DNA from: Clostridia bacterium | GTDB taxonomy: Bacteria > Bacillota > Clostridia > Oscillospirales > CAG-272 | Assembly: GCA_017625275.1 (NCBI GenBank) | Contig: JAGALI010000096.1 | Location: forward strand, 1 to 6,439 | Direction of reading: 5' to 3' | DNA: 6,439 nucleotides | Part shown: positions 1 through 6,002 of the stretch, in pieces | Numbering within the stretch: the stretch's first letter is position 1 | Layout: every line of letters starts with the position of its first letter | Translations under genes and position numbers: made by a program | Notes under the pieces: generated by a model | Told to the model about the DNA's origin: nothing | What the model saw: only the letters and a program-made list of their open reading frames with translations | Database searches by the model: none

Positions 1-319
1 CCCAGACATCAGCGCCTCTTTGCTTCAAAAGAAGCATTTCAATCTTAGACGCCTCAGAGGCAAACTCACCCTCGCGCACCTTTTTGCCCCAAATTCTGGC
101 AGGAATAACGCGCGAATCATTTATAACGAGTGTATCACCCTCGCGAAGATAGTCAACAATATCATAAAAATGCTTGTGAGTAATATTTCCGTCCTCAAGC
201 ACCATAAGTCGCGAATGGTCGCGTGGCTCGATAGGCGATTGAGCAATGCGCTCCTCAGGCAAATCGTAATAAAAATCTGCCGTTTTTAGAGTTGTGCTCG
301 GAAGTTCATTTTTTATCAT
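1..319 (-). CDS. queA: S-adenosylmethionine:tRNA ribosyltransferase-isomerase, N-terminal part (cut by window edge)
   Basis: QueA moves the ribosyl part of S-adenosylmethionine onto preQ1 at the wobble position of GUN-anticodon tRNAs, giving epoxyqueuosine; it is cytoplasmic. Only the first 106 codons are present. Family hallmarks seen: DFYYDLPEERIAQSPIEPRD at residues 15-34, followed by HSRLMVL, then GDTLVINDSRVIPAR at residues 61-75 and GKK at 78-80, all in the order and spacing of QueA. About 12 residues precede the usual start of the domain, so the N-terminus is slightly long, but no in-frame start lies closer. The ATG at 319 is preceded by AAAGG (331-327) with a 7-nt gap. The gene is transcribed away from dapA and has its own promoter at 391-363. 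Arg codons are mostly CGC, unlike the AGA/AGG-rich dapA next door. Identification is confident; completeness beyond the edge is unknown. Confidence 0.95.
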   Translation of the reverse strand, partial: MIKNELPSTTLKTADFYYDLPEERIAQSPIEPRDHSRLMVLEDGNITHKHFYDIVDYLREGDTLVINDSRVIPARIWGKKVREGEFASEASKIEMLLLKQRGADVW

Positions 320-362
320 ATAGAAACCTTTAACATATAATATAATAAGCAATCTTGAATAT

Positions 363-391
363 AGTATATATTATAATTTATCTTTTTTCAA
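363..391 (-). promoter_or_regulatory. Sigma-A promoter for queA
   Basis: On the minus strand TTGAAA (391-386) and TATACT (368-363) are separated by exactly 17 bp, one mismatch from consensus in each box. Transcription would start near 356, giving a leader of about 37 nt. The -10 box lies in a small AT palindrome (arms AATATA/TATATT around GTA, 358-372). I found no equally good plus-strand promoter for dapA in the 320-409 gap. The best candidate, TTGAAT at 355-360 with TATCTT at 379-384, is weak. Confidence 0.7.
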
Positions 392-409
392 CTGATTTTT
401 GAATTTTTT

Positions 410-415
410 GGAGGA
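410..415 (+). promoter_or_regulatory. Ribosome binding site deciding the dapA start
   Basis: GGAGGA ends 10 nt before the ATG at 426. A TTG at 399 is in frame and would add nine residues, but it lies upstream of this site and has no Shine-Dalgarno of its own. The ATG is therefore taken as the start. Confidence 0.8.
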
Positions 416-425
416 TTTTCAGTTT

Positions 426-1313
426 ATGAACACTAAGACTAAGCTGATAAGTGGGTGTGCCACAGCAGTTGTGACCCCCTTTAAAAATGGATATGTAGAC
501 CCTTATGCGCTAGAAAGAGTGATAGGGTATCAAATAGAAAACGGCATAAAGACGATAGTTGTGCTAGGGACAACAGGAGAAAGCCCAACAGTAACCTATG
601 AGGAGCGCGACGAGATAATAAGATGCGCAAGAGAAGCAACGAGGGGCAAGGCAACGCTTGTTGTCGGTACAGGCTCAAACTCAACAAAAACAGCAGTAAG
701 ACTCACACAAAGAGCGCAGGAGCTAGGGGCAGACGGCGTGCTTTGCGTAACCCCATACTACAACAAATCTACACAGCAGGGGCTTGCGGAGCACTATTTG
801 GAAATTTCAAAAAGCACCTCGTTACCGATAATAATGTATAATGTTCCCTCGCGCACAGGGCTTAAAATAGATAACGAATGCTTGGAGCGCGTTTGTGAAG
901 TGGAAAACATAGTCGCAATAAAGGAGGCGGGGGGCGACATTTGCGAGGTTGAGAGAAAAATATCTCGCTTTGGTGATAGCCTTTGGTTTATCTCTGGAAG
1001 TGATGAGCTGGTTTTGCCGTTTTATTCTATAGGTGGTGCAGGAGTAATCTCTGCTGTCGCTAATGCTATTCCTAAGGAAATGAGTACCCTGTGTGCGTTA
1101 ATTGAGCAAAGCAGGTATGAAGAGGCAAGGACACTAACCCATAAGCTCTCGCCATTTATTAAGGAGCTTTACGCCGAGGTAAATCCCATTCCGGTTAAAT
1201 GTGCACTCTCACAGCTTGGGCTGATAGAAAACGAGCTTAGGCTACCCTTGACCCCCTCAACGCGTGAAAGACAGATAATGGCAGAGCTGATTAGGCTAAG
1301 ACAGGAAAAATAA
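426..1313 (+). CDS. dapA: 4-hydroxy-tetrahydrodipicolinate synthase
   Basis: DapA condenses pyruvate with aspartate-4-semialdehyde to 4-hydroxy-tetrahydrodipicolinate, the committed step to diaminopimelate (cell wall) and lysine; it is a cytoplasmic TIM barrel, usually a tetramer. At 295 residues it is the normal family length. Active-site features (numbered from the ATG at 426): GTTGESPT at 48-55, whose two Thr form the proton relay; TPYYNK at 109-114 with the relay Tyr112; YNVPSRTG at 138-145 with Tyr138 and the substrate-binding Arg143; and AIKEAGGD with the Schiff-base Lys166. A GGAGVISAVANA segment follows in the C-terminal part of the barrel. All catalytic residues are present, so the enzyme should be active. 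The gene stands alone, divergent from queA, and ends at a strong hairpin. The leader is too short for a lysine riboswitch. Isoleucine codon choice changes along the gene: almost all ATA up to Lys166, mixed after it. Confidence 0.96.
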   Translation: MNTKTKLISGCATAVVTPFKNGYVDPYALERVIGYQIENGIKTIVVLGTTGESPTVTYEERDEIIRCAREATRGKATLVVGTGSNSTKTAVRLTQRAQELGADGVLCVTPYYNKSTQQGLAEHYLEISKSTSLPIIMYNVPSRTGLKIDNECLERVCEVENIVAIKEAGGDICEVERKISRFGDSLWFISGSDELVLPFYSIGGAGVISAVANAIPKEMSTLCALIEQSRYEEARTLTHKLSPFIKELYAEVNPIPVKCALSQLGLIENELRLPLTPSTRERQIMAELIRLRQEK

Positions 1314-1314
1314 G

Positions 1315-1343
1315 AAAAACGCACCACAGGGGTGCGTTTTTTT
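1315..1343. terminator. Bidirectional Rho-independent terminator between dapA and the surface-protein gene
   Basis: An 11-bp perfect stem pairs AAAAACGCACC (1315-1325) with GGTGCGTTTTT (1331-1341) around the 5-nt loop ACAGG, and runs into seven T (1337-1343). It starts one base after the dapA stop and lies two bases beyond the stop of the converging gene at 1346. The A-run on the left gives a T-run on the minus strand, so the hairpin can serve both genes. Confidence 0.92.
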
Positions 1344-1345
1344 AC

Positions 1346-4300
1346 TTATTTCTTAAATGTGTTGAACTTGTATTTGTAGCCTGTAGACTTATTCTTTTTC
1401 TTAAATACAGTTATACAAACAACAGCAACTATTGCTGCAACAGCGCCAGCACTGAGAACGCAAATAAGAGTGATTGCAAGCCACTTTGGCATGCCAAGCA
1501 TCTTTTCAGCCTCTAGCTTGTTGATAACAAGAGTAGCGCCCTGCTTGTTTGCATTACAAAGCTCGCAGTAAACTCTCTTATATCCAATCTTTTTGGTTGT
1601 AGGCTCAACAATAACCTTCTCGGTCCACTTGTGCGCGCCTTTTTCAACCGCCTCCTCATAGGTTAGCTGAGGAATTTCCTCGGTATCGGTTGCACTACAA
1701 ACGGAGCAACGGAAGTGGTTAGTTCCAACAGCACCACAGGTAGGGGCAACCTTAAGGGTATCATCTCTTACCCATGAGTGGGTTCCAATTGCCTCGGTTT
1801 CGGTTATCTCCTGCTTGAGACAACGAGTACAGGTTTGGATAGACTGTCCTGGATTTCCACAGGTAGGTGGAACCACAACAATGTCATCAGGGCTGTCGGA
1901 GAATATGTGACCAAGCACTATTTTGTCGCCAGCCGAATATTTGTTGGGTGACCATGTGCCACAGCCGTAAGCACAGCGTCTGCGATATTCCCATTCTGTG
2001 CTTTCGCACGCGCCAGGTGTTGGCTCAGGCTCTGTTGTAGAGAAGTCGTGCTTGCTTGGGTCTATTGGTATCTCTGAAATAACCTTATAGTCCTTACAAC
2101 GAGTGCATTGCTGTCTTATCTGACCAACCTGAGAGCAGGTTGCCTTAACAGGCTCTGCGTCCTCAAAAATATGAGTATATCCTTCATTTGATAGAATCTC
2201 AACAACCTCACCAAGACCACAGTAAACACATTCGGTTGTTATCTTGCCGTTTTCTTTACAGGTAGGCTCGTGTCTTGTTTGCTCCTTCTTGTGGTCAAAA
2301 TAAAGAGTTCCACGAGTAAGAAGAGCGCTTGTTGCACTAAATTCCTCAAACAAAGCCTCCCAAACAGTCGCGTCAATGTTGGCAATCGGCACTCCGTACA
2401 TTTCAGGATGCTCAACAGGGTGGTAAGCTCTCTTGAGCTTGTTTACAAAGACCTCACGCATTATGTCGTTAGTCTTTTCATAGTTTGTAACCGAGCCGTC
2501 AAGAGAGAAGGCATTTCTAAGTCTTACTACATTATCGCCGATAATAACTCTTGTAGCCAAGAGGTTTCTAAAGGCATTGTTTCCAACATCCTTTGCGTTA
2601 ACCTCAAGGGTGTCAAGGCAAATTGGTGTGTCGGACGCCTGTTGAGAGAAGGCGTTTGCACCGATTTCGTCCTCGATAAATTCAATACCAGTAATTTTCT
2701 TAAGAGCAGACATGTTAGCAAATGCGCTTTCCTTAACGCATTTTAGACCTTCTCTTAAATAAATTTCCTCAATAATAGTATCTCCCTTAAAGAGATTTGG
2801 CTCAATGGTTGTTGTTCCAAGAGGAATCTCTATACCGATAATATTGCTTTGCTTAAGCTTAACATCTATGCCCTCAGCATTTGTATATTTAAGAGAGGTA
2901 ACACTAAATGAGTTGATATATGTGTAATCGTCTCCGTAGTTAGGAGAGTCCTTCTTGAAGCCGAAAACATCTGTACTCTTAACACGAATTGTATCGTTGT
3001 AGACTATCTCCTTTCCACTACTGTTTGTAAGAGTATATCTAACCTTAAGAGATATGTAAACATCGTCTGCATCTGGGAATTCATATTCCTTTTCAACAGC
3101 ACCACAGCGAGAGCAGGTTTTTGAAAGCTCCGCTGGCTTTGTTTCCTTTTTAGTATTTACCATATCGCTTACAAGAACAGAGATAAAGCTGTGTCCAAAC
3201 GCCTCACGCTTGATTTCATATTCACAGAAGCAGACGCCACCAGCGCCGTCACACTGCGCATCAGTACAATAAATACATTTATATTTAATAAGACCAGCGT
3301 TAGTACAGTTAGCACCAACAGAGATTGCCACATAACGATGTAGTCCATCAGAGCCCTCAGGAGCCTTAGAGCAAGGGTTAGGAAGAATAGAATAGGTTCC
3401 GTCTCCGTTGTTTTGAACTCTAAGAGAAATAGGAATAAGGGTGGAAATATCTCTGTCGAAGGTACCACCATTTATTTTGTATGCATAACGGTCATCTATT
3501 TCTCCAGAGGATGTGCCGTCAGCAGTAGGGGCGAAGCCCTTAAAGTCCTCTGGTAGGCTTATAGTACCACCATGAATCAAAAGTCTTACAATAGTATAGC
3601 CATAAAGACCTGTTTCATCCCACATAAGAGGATGGTCAGAGCCTGGCTTAATTGTCAAGGAAGAGGTTTCATATAAATTGATATCAACATCCTGTGCGTG
3701 ATAGGAACGGAAAAGATAAGGAACAGAGACACCACCATGAATCCTGATTGTTGGCAAGCCAATGTGGTTTGTCATAAGAGTTCCTGGATATGTTGGGTTA
3801 CCAGTAATACGAATCAAAGGAACATTTGTATCAATCTTTACATTTTTACCAATCCATAGACGTTGTGCACCATCACCATAGCCGTGTCCACTAATGTTGA
3901 CAAAGCCACCATGCTGAGGCTCGCTCGCGATAAATTTAAAGTTACCAGAGCCAAGAAGAATCAAGCCCTTTCTTTGGCATCCAACAGCGTTGTGCTTGGC
4001 ATTACAGGTTATGTTAAAGCCGTTAAGGTCGATAAGAGCGATGGAGCTTTTGTTACTATTATCATATGCGCTGAAGCCAGAGGAAAGAGTTAAATTAGCG
4101 GTAAGCTTTGCATAGTTCCAATAGTCACCAGTGCTCGTCTTCTCAACATAATCTCTAAACTGCTGCTCAGTTCCAACCTCTTTACCAACTGCAGCATAAA
4201 GGATAGTGTTGCGAGTGATTACAAAGGTGGAGCCCTTTTCGTAGAGAACGCCATCGTCACTAAACCAACCAAAGAAGGTTTCACCACCACCGATTGCGCC

Positions 4301-4528
4301 ACTGCAAAGGGTTTTGGAAACGGTAACGGTTGAGCCCTCCTCGTAATATTTAATTCCATTATGGTCGTGATTAACATCGCCACAAGGGTCATCGTTTTTG
4401 TAATATACAAGAGAGAACTGCTTCTTTTCAGGCTCCTCAGACTCCTCGGCAAGAACATTAATAACAAATACTGATGCTAGCATCAAAACTATTAATCCGA
4501 AAATTAAAAATTTTAAAGACTTTCTCAT
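1346..4528 (-). CDS. Large secreted, membrane-anchored modular surface protein (InlB-like, beta-helix-like, LRR_5/BspA-like and Cys-triad repeats)
   Basis: 1060 residues; exact function not recognised. Order of parts: a signal peptide at 1-27 (charged MRKSLK, hydrophobic core, likely cut after NVLA); a region like the InlB B-repeat / Listeria-Bacteroides repeat at about 37-113, with FFGWFSDDGVLYEKGSTF; a beta-helix-like region at about 117-385, with short hydrophobic strands, IHGG turns and GGTF/NNGDGTYSILP motifs; two Cys units at 408-421 and 472-475; a beta-rich linker at 488-560; BspA-type leucine-rich repeats (LRR_5-like) at about 564-675 (IEIPLGTTTIEPNLF, VKESAFANMSALKKI, VGNNAF); six more Cys units at 757-991; and one transmembrane helix at about 1015-1042 followed by KKKNK and a short basic tail. 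No LPxTG motif is seen, so anchoring is by the C-terminal helix with the bulk outside the cell. The ATG at 4528 has AAGGAG (4540-4535) 6 nt upstream. The gene is monocistronic, with a perfect-consensus promoter upstream and a hairpin at its end. Adhesion or interaction with host or polymer is plausible by analogy with BspA and internalin-like proteins, but is inference. Confidence 0.85.
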   Translation of the reverse strand: MRKSLKFLIFGLIVLMLASVFVINVLAEESEEPEKKQFSLVYYKNDDPCGDVNHDHNGIKYYEEGSTVTVSKTLCSGAIGGGETFFGWFSDDGVLYEKGSTFVITRNTILYAAVGKEVGTEQQFRDYVEKTSTGDYWNYAKLTANLTLSSGFSAYDNSNKSSIALIDLNGFNITCNAKHNAVGCQRKGLILLGSGNFKFIASEPQHGGFVNISGHGYGDGAQRLWIGKNVKIDTNVPLIRITGNPTYPGTLMTNHIGLPTIRIHGGVSVPYLFRSYHAQDVDINLYETSSLTIKPGSDHPLMWDETGLYGYTIVRLLIHGGTISLPEDFKGFAPTADGTSSGEIDDRYAYKINGGTFDRDISTLIPISLRVQNNGDGTYSILPNPCSKAPEGSDGLHRYVAISVGANCTNAGLIKYKCIYCTDAQCDGAGGVCFCEYEIKREAFGHSFISVLVSDMVNTKKETKPAELSKTCSRCGAVEKEYEFPDADDVYISLKVRYTLTNSSGKEIVYNDTIRVKSTDVFGFKKDSPNYGDDYTYINSFSVTSLKYTNAEGIDVKLKQSNIIGIEIPLGTTTIEPNLFKGDTIIEEIYLREGLKCVKESAFANMSALKKITGIEFIEDEIGANAFSQQASDTPICLDTLEVNAKDVGNNAFRNLLATRVIIGDNVVRLRNAFSLDGSVTNYEKTNDIMREVFVNKLKRAYHPVEHPEMYGVPIANIDATVWEALFEEFSATSALLTRGTLYFDHKKEQTRHEPTCKENGKITTECVYCGLGEVVEILSNEGYTHIFEDAEPVKATCSQVGQIRQQCTRCKDYKVISEIPIDPSKHDFSTTEPEPTPGACESTEWEYRRRCAYGCGTWSPNKYSAGDKIVLGHIFSDSPDDIVVVPPTCGNPGQSIQTCTRCLKQEITETEAIGTHSWVRDDTLKVAPTCGAVGTNHFRCSVCSATDTEEIPQLTYEEAVEKGAHKWTEKVIVEPTTKKIGYKRVYCELCNANKQGATLVINKLEAEKMLGMPKWLAITLICVLSAGAVAAIVAVVCITVFKKKNKSTGYKYKFNTFKK
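1556..2272 (-). repeat. Coding tandem Cys-x9-Cys-x2-Cys repeats, six units (residues 753-991 of the surface protein)
   Basis: Six tandem units follow the pattern [P/A]TC, ten residues on C-x2-C, then 14-22 residues to a His-x-[F/W]. First Cys to pair: 757 to 767/770, 798 to 808/811, 841 to 852/856 (C-x3-C variant), 890 to 900/903, 931 to 941/944, and a last unit with Thr978 in place of the first Cys leading to 988/991. Histidines lie between units at 785, 827, 874, 917 and 966. Two more units sit earlier in the protein: 408 to 418/421, and 472/475 without the first Cys. DNA-level identity is limited to short strings such as ACAACGAGT at 1820-1828 and 2096-2104, so the duplications are old. 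Three Cys plus one His per unit recalls a zinc ribbon, but metal binding is not shown. Confidence 0.8.
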
Positions 4529-4547
4529 TAGTCGCTCCTTTATCGCT

Positions 4548-4562
4548 TCAAGCGTGGCTTGA
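4548..4562. promoter_or_regulatory. Small perfect inverted repeat in the 5' leader of the surface-protein gene
   Basis: TCAAGC and GCTTGA form perfect 6-bp arms around GTG, seven bases upstream of the AAGGAG ribosome binding site on the minus strand. In the transcript it could fold as a short hairpin just ahead of the Shine-Dalgarno; as DNA it could be an operator. It may also be chance in a 280-bp spacer. Confidence 0.35.
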
Positions 4563-4630
4563 TTGTTTTAAGTCAATTTCACCAAAAACGCACCCAAAAA
4601 AGTGCATAGTTATGGTATTTTACATAATTT

Positions 4631-4659
4631 ATTATACTATACACAAAAGGATTTGTCAA
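4631..4659 (-). promoter_or_regulatory. Perfect-consensus sigma-A promoter for the surface-protein gene
   Basis: On the minus strand TTGACA (4659-4654) and TATAAT (4636-4631) are separated by 17 bp, with both hexamers exact. Transcription should start near 4624, giving a leader of about 95 nt before the ATG at 4528. Strong basal transcription is expected unless a regulator acts. Confidence 0.9.
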
Positions 4660-4726
4660 GACTTATTAATATAAATAAAAAATATAGCGTTTTAGGTGGC
4701 CAAATAAGGCTAGCGTCTTGACAAAT
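4651..4726. repeat. 12-bp perfect inverted repeat carrying both divergent -35 elements
   Basis: ATTTGTCAAGAC (4651-4662) and GTCTTGACAAAT (4715-4726) are exact reverse complements separated by 52 bp. Each arm contains the TTGACA of one of two divergent promoters plus three bases on each side. Matching stops at both ends of the arms. The flanking identity beyond the hexamer could be a regulator site shared by both genes or could be coincidence. Confidence 0.75.
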
Positions 4727-4746
4727 TGCGATTTTTGTTGTAAAAT
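4718..4746 (+). promoter_or_regulatory. Sigma-A promoter for the PH-SHOCT gene
   Basis: TTGACA (4718-4723), a 17-bp spacer, and TAAAAT (4741-4746), one mismatch in the -10 box. The start would be near 4753, giving a leader of about 58 nt. A TATAAT at 4756-4761 also exists but has only a poor -35 box (TTGTTG, 15-bp spacing). Confidence 0.85.
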
Positions 4747-4798
4747 AGGATAAATTATAATGGTGTAGTGTTGGCATTCACCGAAAAACGAGGAAGGA

Positions 4799-4804
4799 GA
4801 GGTG
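4799..4804 (+). promoter_or_regulatory. Ribosome binding site deciding the start of the PH-SHOCT gene
   Basis: GAGGTG, complementary to the 16S rRNA tail, ends 6 nt before the ATG at 4811; AAGGAG at 4794-4799 adds to it. An in-frame GTG at 4802 lies inside this site and cannot be the start it serves, so the ATG at 4811 is chosen. Confidence 0.8.
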
Positions 4805-4810
4805 CTTTTT

Positions 4811-5353
4811 ATGAGGTCTGCGACACAAATGGATAAATTCGCTCTAGAGCATGGCTATATTTACAACAATAAAAGCGCTCTTAAGCATTTTGAGGTAATT
4901 CAAAAGCATCTTTCTCGTGACGAAAATGTGCTTCTTGCTCTCGCCCCCTGTGGAGTTTACAATGGTGGCGCAATGGTAATGAATGGAATTTGTGCTGTTG
5001 CATTTACTGATAAGCGTCTTATTTATGCACAAAAGGGAATTTTTGGGGCTGAGCCTGTTAAGATTGTAAGCCTTGATAATGTAAACGATGTTGAGAAGGA
5101 CACCTTTGGCATGTTTGACGGCAAGGTTTGCGTAGACACCCTAAAGGAAAATGTTCGCCTTAATTTCTCAAAGCTTCAGCTAAACGATGTGTTCCTTGCA
5201 GTTGTCGAGGTGCTTAATGTATACAAGAAGCGCAACGAGGAAATAGTTTTGCCTGTTATTGAGGAAATCGAGCAATGGAAGCGTCTTTACGACAGAAAAA
5301 TCATTACCAAAAAGGAATTTGACGAGAAAAAGAAACAGCTTTTAGGGCTTTAA
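4811..5353 (+). CDS. PH-like domain (YokE-type) protein with C-terminal SHOCT-like segment
   Basis: 180 residues, no signal peptide and no membrane helix, so cytoplasmic. Residues about 25-138 look like a bacterial pleckstrin-homology fold of the YokE-like kind: a first helix (FEVIQKHLSRDENVLLAL), a strand containing AVAFTDKRLIYAQKG at 62-76, then VKIVSLDNVNDVEKD at 83-97, a VRLNFSK strand and a final helix to about 139. Residues 150-180 form a short amphipathic helical pair (IEQWKRLYDRKIITKKEFDE, then KKKQLLGL) typical of SHOCT domains, which are common at the C-termini of small bacterial proteins and may mediate oligomerisation. Molecular role is unknown; such PH-like domains are thought to bind proteins or membranes, but no ligand is evident here. 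It is transcribed alone, divergent from the surface-protein gene, and ends at a hairpin shared with the converging membrane-protein gene. Ile codons are mostly ATT. Confidence 0.8.
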   Translation: MRSATQMDKFALEHGYIYNNKSALKHFEVIQKHLSRDENVLLALAPCGVYNGGAMVMNGICAVAFTDKRLIYAQKGIFGAEPVKIVSLDNVNDVEKDTFGMFDGKVCVDTLKENVRLNFSKLQLNDVFLAVVEVLNVYKKRNEEIVLPVIEEIEQWKRLYDRKIITKKEFDEKKKQLLGL

Positions 5354-5364
5354 AAAGCAAAAAG

Positions 5365-5389
5365 CAAGCAGACCGAAATGGTCTGCTTG
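5365..5389. terminator. Bidirectional Rho-independent terminator between the PH-SHOCT and membrane-protein genes
   Basis: A 10-bp perfect stem pairs CAAGCAGACC (5365-5374) with GGTCTGCTTG (5380-5389) around the loop GAAAT. On the plus strand the following tract is interrupted (TTCTGTTTTAT). On the minus strand the hairpin is followed by GCTTTTTGCTTTTTA, a better U-tract. It lies 11 bp after the plus gene's stop and 43 bp past the minus gene's stop. Confidence 0.88.
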
Positions 5390-5432
5390 TTCTGTTTTAT
5401 CGACACATATCGCGCCGTTTTTGCTGTTTTGT

Positions 5433-6002
5433 TTATTTTTTTGGCTTTTTTGCGCTTATTCCATATGCTAAACTGTATATTGCAAGAATTATAAGAAGAG
5501 CGACGATTGCCCATTGGAATTGAGCCCTTGAAATAAGAGGCTTGATAAAGAGCACGGTGCCAGCAGTAACGAGAGCGATAAAGCCAAGAAGCTTCCACAC
5601 AGGGTAGCGTGAGCTCTTGCGAAAATGTGAGCTTAAAATCTCAACAGCGCCCCTTAGCCAAAGCGCAACGCCGAGCACCTGACAGGGCTCGCTAATATTA
5701 ATAACCTTGAACTGAGAAAGAATACAGCCAAGAGCTATAAGCGATAGAATAGCAAGCTCAACAATTGTGAGAGCTTGAACAACGCCAAGGCTTGTCTTTA
5801 CCTTTTTAAAAAGGTAAATGATGATATAATAGATGAGCGCGATGGCAAGAAGCAAATCAATAAGCTTAGCACCCCAGCCCTTGAAGAAAAGGTCAGTTCC
5901 CGACCAAATCGGCGCCACGATAATACCTAAAACGGCAAGAACACCTGCCAAAACAAGGTACATCCAGTAGAATTTTGTCTTTTTTGCGTTTATAAGTCCC
6001 AT
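5433..6002 (-). CDS. Multi-pass integral membrane protein of unknown function
   Basis: 189 residues. Hydrophobic segments at about 11-32, 45-66, 73-97, 105-123, 134-154 and 162-183 suggest five or six membrane helices; the fourth holds an Arg (VALWLRGAVEIL) and is the least certain. Basic stretches at the N-terminus (NAKKTK), between the second and third helices (KKVKT), after the fourth (FRKSSR) and at the end (KKPKK) fit cytoplasmic faces by the positive-inside rule and favour an even helix number. There is no cleavable signal peptide. The repeated helix pairs with small residues and the RG..EIL pattern faintly recall DUF308/HdeD-like proteins, but I would not assign the family. The ATG at 6002 is preceded by GAGGTG (6012-6007) with a 4-nt gap. 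Its own promoter lies upstream and it is divergent from alaS. Confidence 0.75.
   Translation of the reverse strand: MGLINAKKTKFYWMYLVLAGVLAVLGIIVAPIWSGTDLFFKGWGAKLIDLLLAIALIYYIIIYLFKKVKTSLGVVQALTIVELAILSLIALGCILSQFKVINISEPCQVLGVALWLRGAVEILSSHFRKSSRYPVWKLLGFIALVTAGTVLFIKPLISRAQFQWAIVALLIILAIYSLAYGISAKKPKK

Noticed and set aside
20..289. Plus-strand open frame of 89 codons
   Set aside because: It is antisense to the clear queA reading frame, and its predicted peptide shows no recognisable family pattern.
399..425. TTG at 399 as an upstream start adding nine residues to DapA
   Set aside because: It lies before the GGAGGA site at 410-415, which serves the ATG at 426, and the extra residues are not part of the DapA fold.
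320..425. Lysine riboswitch upstream of dapA
   Set aside because: The gap to queA is about 106 bp and very AT-rich, with no room for the roughly 170-nt L-box structure.
2270..2746. Plus-strand open frame of 158 codons inside the surface-protein gene
   Set aside because: It is antisense to a coherent 1060-residue protein, has no convincing ribosome binding site, and its peptide shows no domain pattern.
4589..4606. Possible attenuator hairpin (GCAC/GTGC followed by five T) in the surface-gene leader
   Set aside because: The stem is only 4-5 bp with an 8-nt loop; too weak to call a terminator, although AAAAACGCACC (4584-4594) repeats the left arm of the terminator at 1315.
4474..4674. Plus-strand open frame of 66 codons in the divergent promoter region
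   Set aside because: It overlaps the signal-peptide end and promoter of the minus-strand gene and is low-complexity AT-rich sequence without a ribosome binding site.
4802..4810. GTG at 4802 as the start of the PH-SHOCT gene
   Set aside because: It falls within the GAGGTG ribosome binding site of the ATG at 4811; the upstream AAGGAG would be only 2 nt away.
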